A stretch of DNA of 64,000 nucleotides from Planoprotostelium fungivorum (Eukaryota; Evosea; Variosea; Cavosteliida; Cavosteliaceae), in NCBI GenBank assembly GCA_003024175.1, contig MDYQ01000123.1:1-64000 (forward strand). Reading direction: 5' to 3'. Below are positions 57,601-64,000 of this stretch, piece after piece. The notes beneath the pieces are model-generated. The model made no database searches and was not told where the DNA came from. It was given only the letters and a program-made list of their open reading frames with translations. Both the position numbers and the translations under genes were made by a program. Position 1 is the stretch's first letter; the number at the start of each line of letters is the position of its first letter.

Positions 57601-59142
57601 ATGGCAGGCCACGCCTCTCCGTACACTCGAGAGTTGATGGGAAAGAACAGCGTCTGCGTGACGATGTACGTGCCTGCAGGGAAGAAGAGGAGCTTGCCGA
57701 CGTTGTTGTTGATGATGGTCTGCAAGTTGGTCGTGTCGTCTCTCGTTCCATCACCGTAGACAGGCAAACCAGTCACATTCTTCACGTTGACTACCTTCGT
57801 GTGTCAGCCTCGACCTTCATACGAACTCACCTGTGCCGCAGAGAAGGACGAATAGGTTGGCGAAGCCACAGAGACATAAGTCCCGGTATTCGGATCTAAT
57901 AGAGTGGGATCCCTCTGTATGGTGTACGCTGTCGTGGGTCCATTCGGGGCTGCTCCGGGGATGTTGTACGATCTCCCAATGGTGTACAATGCAATCGGGC
58001 TGGGAAGATTACTGTTCACTCCGCTTAACAGGAAAGTGTTGGTGACACCGAAGAAAGTGATGTTCTGGAGGATCAACACGTGGTCTCCGTTGTTGGTGGG
58101 GGACACCGATGAGACGAAAGTGTTGGAGCTCCTCACGTAAGCATCCACGACAGTTACCGTGCCGACGGTGTCGCTGGACATGTTGATGGCATATCTGGTG
58201 TAGGCGAACGTGGAGTCCACGATGAGACAAGAGTAGCACTTGATGATGTTGATGCTGTTACTGCTTCCATTGAAAAAGATGTCTTTGATTTCGAGTTGCC
58301 GAGTATCCACTAGATTGATTCCGTAAGCACCTGTAGAACGTCAGTGATGATCTGTTGAGAGGTGGTCACCTCCGATGATGTTTAAATCCGAGATGATGAG
58401 TGTGGATCCGCCGTTTGTAGACTGAAATAGGTGAGATGATGGGCGTCGAAAAAAGCGGATGGATCAGGAACGAGGTGATGTTTTAGACGCACGATGCCGG
58501 TGTGACCGAGTGTGGGAGTGCTGGGGTTGAAATTCGCCATGGTAATATTCATGTTCGTGAGGTAACATCCAAGACCGGCAGACCAATCGAGGAGGGTGAC
58601 CGCTCTCGTCTGATCGACCCTGGTGGAATCGATGTTGATGTTCTTGATGGCCACATACGATGAAGAAGCCCCGCTGTAATTGGGATCTTTGCCTAACAAT
58701 GCCACTCCAGTATAAGAGGCATCCAGCACGAGAGTTGGTGGACTGGTTGGATCTCCCATCAGAACTGTCCCCGCATAAAGCTGAACGGAACCACTGAGAA
58801 GATAAGTCCCGGAAGGGACATAGACGACGGCCATCTGTCTTGAGGTTCCAAAATTACCGGAAGTTCGGCTGTTGGTTGCATCACCCTCTGGAATCATGTC
58901 AGACAATCGGTCGAAGACTTTAAATGATTACGTGCAATGGCGTTTCTGAAAGCTCCAGAAGCGTCGGTCTGTCCAGTGTTATCGGCTCCAAACGATCGAA
59001 CGTTTCGATAGACGGAATAGTTGCTTGGGTTTGGGAGAAAAGGAGATAGCCCCGAGCCCGTCATACTCTCATACCAATACGCCGCCAGAGAAGGACAGAA
59101 GAGTATCATCAGCGTGGCGAGTGTCCATAGACTCCTCATCAT
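54647..59142 (-). CDS. GH55-like secreted glucanase with beta-helix tail (copy 1, complete)
   Basis: The ATG at 59142 gives MMRSLWTLATLMILFCPSLA, a signal peptide. AYWYESMTGSGLSPFLPNPS and YRNVRSFGADNTGQTDASGA then open a first pectate-lyase-3-type lobe, as in fungal GH55 exo-beta-1,3-glucanases. A second lobe begins GLPVYGDGTRDDTTNLQTII near 57700. It holds LENVWGWTADHDIDNRPYLV and GLLVESRQATWLHGISFQHN with GLHETE (57050-57250), whose Glu residues lie where GH55 enzymes have their ES and TE motifs. Beyond the normal family end, about 1.8 kb more (54647-56250) encodes GGAIYN-type right-handed helix repeats: CQFVNCFSAIDGERVVGGRE, NNGGAVRASAGAAVSIGWTK, SGCGVYSAGSLSVVQSSITN. It ends QSNASGMFNP at TAA 54647. 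It probably acts on fungal wall glucan. About fifteen introns. Confidence 0.85.
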
Positions 59143-60260
59143 CGTGAAGTTCTCTTAAGATGGCGGCTGTTGGGCGTCGAATCGGAGATTTTGCTGAGCC
59201 TACGAGGACAAGATAAATATCCGAGAAACACAGACTCCTTATCAACTATGATGGCTATCTCGCGTCGCAGTATGTAGGATTCTCGCTGTATATCTATTCT
59301 GATGCAGCTGTGGTCCACCTTCTCAGGCTAAATTTACAACATAGCCCCTTCGTACCACGACAGGTGTCATAATGCGATGCTGTCAGGGCTATAACATATG
59401 GTGGTTGCTCAGCTACACAGATCTCTCTCTTAAAAGCCATACACCACTTGGAGCACCCCACTCCCGCCACTGAGGAGAAGAAGGACGACAAATCAACAGA
59501 TAACATTACCCCCTGGGATGCCGATTTCTGCAAGGTTGACCAAGCCACCCTCTTCGAGCTCATTCTGGCCGCCAACTACCTCGACATCAAGCCTCTTTTG
59601 AATCTGAGAGTTCTTGGAACTCTCATTGGATCATCTGGAACAAGATGTTCCTTGAAATTGGTGATGTTGCAATGATCTGAACAATCGACAGACAGAACAC
59701 ACATCGATTGATTCCCATCCAAGCCGTCGCCTGTGCAGAGATGAAGGACATCTTGGAATGTGCGAAAGATCTCATCGAGAAGCATCTGGGACCTCCTGCC
59801 AATGCAGAACCCAAGAAGACAGTGAGGCCCTCCATTCAATCGTCGCATCTTCATGATTCACCAACATCATGTGAGACTGAACACGTGTTCCAGTTCCATC
59901 TTGCTGAGAGTTAGCATTTCATTATCGAAATCATCGCATTCTCCAGGTTCGCAAGCTCGCATCTCGACGTGAATGGTACCATCTCGGTTCAATCGAAGCA
60001 TTGATATCGGTCACCTTTCTCTGTGACCTCTCGGTGTCGCGGAAGGTAGCATCCAGCTAAAGGTGATGTTCAAATGATATACGATTCCCTCAACATCCAG
60101 ATCAGATAGTCGCTCGCGCGTGTTCGCACTATGACCTCTGATATCGCAGGTGGATACGTACGGATAGTGCAACCCTCGGCTTCACAGATGAAATCTCTTG
60201 AAGTCGTTTAATGGTCCGGCAAGACGAAAGCAAGACGAGCGTCCATTTTATCTTACATCA
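59143..60260. other. Spacer between the two GH55-like copies
   Basis: About 1.1 kb. It contains the copy 1 promoter, the SKP1 relic (listed separately), and from 59930 to 60260 sequence with no recognised content. Open reading at 59708-59914 (ILECAKDLIEKHLGPPANAE) is not in the SKP1 frame family and is unassigned. Confidence 0.5.
59446..59610 (+). pseudogene. SKP1: SKP1 gene fragment
   Basis: Residues [20 protein letters not shown], then [20 protein letters not shown] and [12 protein letters not shown] match the middle of SKP1, the SCF ubiquitin-ligase adaptor. The match covers the end of the BTB/POZ fold up to the first part of the F-box-binding helices. The usual next segment (CKTVANMIKGKTPEEIR) is absent and the N-terminal third is not found upstream. 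There is no intron in the matching part. It looks like a partial, probably retro-copied or duplicated relic rather than a working gene. Confidence 0.8.
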
Positions 60261-63200
60261 TTAAGGGTTGAACATGCCAGAAGCGTTGGATTGTGTCAAT
60301 CCCGTGGTATAACTCAGATTACACCGTGTCACGATGACTCTTCCAGTGTTGAGCCCGATGGCGCCGTTCAGATTCACTGCTGTTCCCGTGTTGTTCAACA
60401 GTCCTCCACCATTGATCACGCAATCGCCGCTATTGACCTGTACGCGTCAGCGTGTGACTCCTTCCCACGTCTCTCACCTGTACAGCCCCACCACTCGATG
60501 CTGTGTTGTGTGAGATCGTCGTGCCTGTCATGACCGCTCTGCCGCCTGCGATCGTCGCAGCTGACCCTGTTACGATGTCACACAACAACCTCCATCACAC
60601 AGCCTCACCTGTCACACCGTTGTTGTTTGTGATGGAAGACTGTACGACAGACAGAGAGCCAGCAGAGTAGACGCCGCATCCAGACACAGTGCAGCTGTTG
60701 TTGAGCAGAACTCCGTTGGCGAGAGAGAGGACACCTTTAGCGTCTGAAAAGATCGCACCTGTGTACAGTCAGATGTTTCTCACGTAGATCATTTCGAGAA
60801 CAAGGCCACGGCTCGCATTGAACAAGAGATGATGAAACAGATGAAAATATCTCACCCCCGGAAGGTGCGTAAGAAGATGTGAGGTTCAACTGTTGCGTCA
60901 TCATCGTTCCACTGTTGTAGATCGCCCCCCCAGCCACGTCGGCCGAACATCCCACAAACTTGGTCCACCCGATCGAGACGGCAGCACCAGCACTCGCTCT
61001 GACCGCTCCTCCATTGTTTGCGTTGCAGTTGGTCAACGTAGAATAGTACAGCATGAGCGTACCGAGACCGTCGACCTGTTTCATCGTTTCAGTCTCTCAC
61101 ACGGTTGGATGAGAGAAATCTCACCCTCACGAAGCCACCATCACCGTTGACAGAGTAGCCGTTGATCACCGTCGTACTGTTCACGATGGCTGCGCTTCCA
61201 CTGATGTACAACACTCCTCCTGTGTCATCTTCAGTCTCTCTGCCGCCTACCACTCTCTCACCGTCGATGGCTGAGAAGCAGTTGACAAACTGGCAGCTGT
61301 TCACGGTAATGATATCGGCACTGCCTACGGAAGCGATGGCGCCTCCTTGCAGCGTCGCACTATTTCTCTCGAAATAACAGCCTCGAATGACAGTGTTCTG
61401 TACTGTGAAATGAATGAGTATTCAGTTCTACGCGTCGATTTTTACCTGGCCCCAATTGAGCGAAATAGATGGCTCCGCCTTGCTGTGCGGCATTGTTGTT
61501 GTAGAAGGAGCATCCAGTGAAAGTAATTGCAGTGGCGGAATTATTCACGGCTCCACCAGAGACCGTCGCATTATTGTTCCTGAAGACGCACCCATTGACG
61601 TTACCAGAGGCCGCTGACACGCGTCACGGAAATTTCTTTCAAATCTCTCCTCACCGATTCCCAGGGTGAGTGCTGCACCGGACGCCGCGAGATTTCCCGT
61701 GAAATTCGTGTTCTGCAGGACGAAAGGGTTATTGATGGACAGAGCTCCGGCGAGAAATCCATTGAAATTCGAACCCGTGATCTGTACAGCTCCAACCATT
61801 GGATAGATCGCAGGCCCCGGAGCGTCTGTAGCCCCGGTGAAGACACTATTTGTTATCTACACGTGGTGAATTCACGATCAAACGTGAACGTATCGATTTC
61901 ACTCACATTGAGCCCCACGTTACCCTGCACGGATACGTTCGAAGACGTGAACGTACAACGCGTGAAGTTGGGCTGAGCGAACGTCGTCGATAATATTTTA
62001 ACGGCCACGTTGCCCAGTGTGACACCGTTGAAGGAGCTGTTCCAACCCAGTGTAATGGGTCCAGTCAGTTTCCCGCCCGATGAAGAGACGAAATTGGTGT
62101 ACGTGAAATCTCCCGTGGTATCGATGGTGTTGGTGTACGTCCCCGCGGCAAGAGTGATGGTCACACCCACTGACACCGATTGAGCGGTAGTGAGGACTGA
62201 TCACGTGATCAGTTCCAATTCATTTTCCCTCCACTCACTCGAGTCGAGGGTGGTTGACGTGGCGGTGTAGGATCTTGGACCAACTGTCTTTGACAAGAGA
62301 GTCCAAGCTCCTATCGTTCCTCCAAAAGGGCCGAGATTCGCCGCTCTCGTCTGAGTTGTTAACCCCAATGGTACGATCATATTCGCCAAGTAGTGAGAGT
62401 TTACACCGTACCAGAATAATCCCAGATTCTGATCGATGTAAGCTCCGTTCCGCTGACAAGTGGCCGAACAGGAGAGACCGTTGGCGAAGAAAGCGTACAT
62501 CGCGCTGTTGTAGATGTACACGTTGCTGCTGCGAGTGATATAAACATTCCAGGCCATGAGACACTGAGCATCCGTGCTGGCGCAATTGCTGAAGGTGGGA
62601 TCTCCAAGTGAAGTATCTACGGCCCAGCCTGATGGAGCGTAATAGGAACTCTTCGCTCCTTGTCCCTGCCAGAATGGAGCCTCCGTCTCGTGCAATCCAA
62701 GGAAGATACTGACGGCCTGCCTGATGTTGATCTGGTAGACGGCGTGGTGCTGGAAGCTGATACCGTGGAGCCACGTTGCTTGACGAGACTCTACCAGTAA
62801 ACCACGGGCGACGGATACGTTCGTTACAAGGTATGGACGATTGTCGATGTCGTGATCGGCGGTCCAGCCCCAGACGTTCTCTAAATAGACGGAGGAGGTG
62901 GGAGTCAAATGAAGTTGAAGATAAGCCGCCTTACAGGGTTCCGCTTGGCTACAACTCGCGAGGAGCGTAGTGCCATTTGTTCCTCCCACTCGAAAGAAAG
63001 AGTTCCACATCTGAAGCCTTCAGAACATAAATGGATGATGGACATCGATGTGTTCACCCCCACGTTACCCGGCTGATCGCCTGCTGCGTTGATTCGCATC
63101 AGAATGCATCCTGGCAGGGGCTGTGCTACCGTGAAGATCATGTCTACAAACTGCGCCGTTCCTACGTCCCCTACGTTGCCGACTAACACGAGTGGCTTAG

Positions 63201-64000
63201 GATTGCTTGCGTCACTGAAGAAGCTGCCAGATGCAGAGATGGCAGGCCACGCCTCTCCGTACACTCGAGAGTTGATGGGAAAGAACAGCGTCTGGCTGAC
63301 CTTATACGTTCCTGCGGGGAAGAAGAGGAGCTTGCCGACGTTGTTGTTGATGATGGTCTGCAGATTGGTCGTGTCATCTCTCGTTCCATCACCATAGACA
63401 GGTAAACCGGACACACTCTTCACATTGACCACCTTCTCGCGTCAACCTTTACACTGTCACTCTCCCTCACCTGTGCCGCCGCGTAAGAAGAAAAAGTTGG
63501 TGAAGGAACGGTGGCATATATCCCGTTCGCGTCCAACAGAGTGGGATCCCTCTGTACAGTGTACGATGTCTTGCTGACCATTCCATCGCTTCCCATGCCG
63601 TACGAGTACCCAGTCATCCACACGCCAGTGACGTTGCCAATGGCGACGGCCGTTCCATCTTGCACGAGGGCACTGTTGACGCCACTACCTTGCAAGACGT
63701 TCTGCAGGATCAAGGTGTGGTCACCGCCGCGGGCGGGAGTGATCGTGTTGATGAAAATGTTTGTGCCCGAGACGACGGCGTCGACCACGGTGACCGTACC
63801 AATGTCTCCGTTATCAGAGGTGACCGAATTGGGGTTCGTCATGTTGATGCCGGTGCCAGTGCTGGAGAAGTTGACGTCGATGAAGAGACAAGTGAAGCAC
63901 TGAACGATGTTGATGCTGGTGGCTGATCGAGAGAAGATGATGGACTTCATCTGAAACTGCTGGGCGCTGTTGATGTTGATGCCGTATGCACCTCCGAGAA
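60261..64000 (-). CDS. GH55-like secreted glucanase with beta-helix tail (copy 2, 5' end off window)
   Basis: A tandem paralogue of copy 1 in the same orientation, running off the right edge. The visible part begins inside the first lobe (INIVQCFTCLFIDVNFSSTG near 63900) and continues GLPVYGDGTRDDTTNLQTII near 63380. It then has LENVWGWTADHDIDNRPYLV, GLLVESRQATWLHGISFQHH with GLHETEAPFWQG, and YTNFVSSSGGKLTGPITLGW. The same helix tail follows, ending QSNASGMFNP at TAA 60261. Long blocks are almost identical to copy 1 in DNA (60262-60720, 60880-61380, 62700-63420), while the segments between them differ strongly in sequence and length. Both Glu-containing GH55 motifs are kept, so it looks functional. 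The start codon and signal peptide lie beyond 64000. Confidence 0.85.

Overview
The window is nuclear DNA of a free-living protist with compact, intron-rich genes. About 24 genes sit on both strands, usually separated by 100 to 400 bases. Most introns are 35 to 65 nt and nearly all begin GTGAG. The gene set (NHLRC2, NXF1, CASTOR-type ACT protein, CHMP1, a talin-like FERM protein, an EH scaffold, an ankyrin-Sec7 ArfGEF, GPI-like and beta-helix surface proteins, GH55-like glucanases) fits an amoebozoan. A protostelid amoeba that feeds on fungi, such as Protostelium/Planoprotostelium, is my best guess, but it is an inference from gene content only. I saw no rRNA, tRNA, CRISPR array or intact mobile element.

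Layout. 1-4.7 kb: the 3' part of an NHLRC2 gene, then a poorly resolved stretch with a three-unit tandem repeat. 4.7-10 kb: one long ankyrin-Sec7-PH-lipase gene. 10-11.2 kb: an AT-richer island with an HNH-like relic and a 15-bp minisatellite. 11.2-18.6 kb (minus strand): an FHA-Tudor-like-HDAC gene, a spermidine-synthase-like methyltransferase and the mRNA exporter NXF1. 18.7-19.5 kb (plus): a Siw14-type phosphatase. 19.6-28.2 kb (minus): a CASTOR homologue and a 7-kb scaffold gene with COPI_C-like, EH, proline-rich and transglutaminase-like parts. 28.6-32.1 kb (plus): a pRiA4b-ORF3/MYND protein and an FAD amine oxidase. 32.2-41.7 kb: a block of secreted or surface proteins with an SVOP-like transporter. 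42-44.2 kb (minus): two metabolic-type genes. 44.6-54.6 kb (plus): CHMP1, an LD-WW-FERM-LRR adaptor, a short-repeat ankyrin protein, an unknown gene and a secreted esterase. 54.6-64 kb (minus): two tandem GH55-like secreted proteins with a SKP1 relic between them.

The strongest unexpected signals are of two kinds. First, four genes have domain combinations I do not recognise: FHA+HDAC, ankyrin+Sec7+PH+lipase, COPI_C+EH+transglutaminase-like, and LD+WW+talin-like FERM+LRR. Second, a few short DNA words recur far more often than chance would give. They are the palindrome ATCTACAACGTTGTAGAT and its half CGTTGTAG, TTTCCCGCCAAAA, GAAATTTC, and paired TTTTATT. The first occurs as a near-perfect hairpin inside 39-45 nt introns of unrelated genes, and its half often forms the 3' splice site. 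In introns the second and fourth keep almost one orientation relative to the gene. Together they look like a genome-wide intron-definition code, or a family of tiny dispersed palindromes.

Exon joins were done by eye from GT-AG signals and frame continuity, so single splice sites may be off. Counts of words are approximate manual counts.
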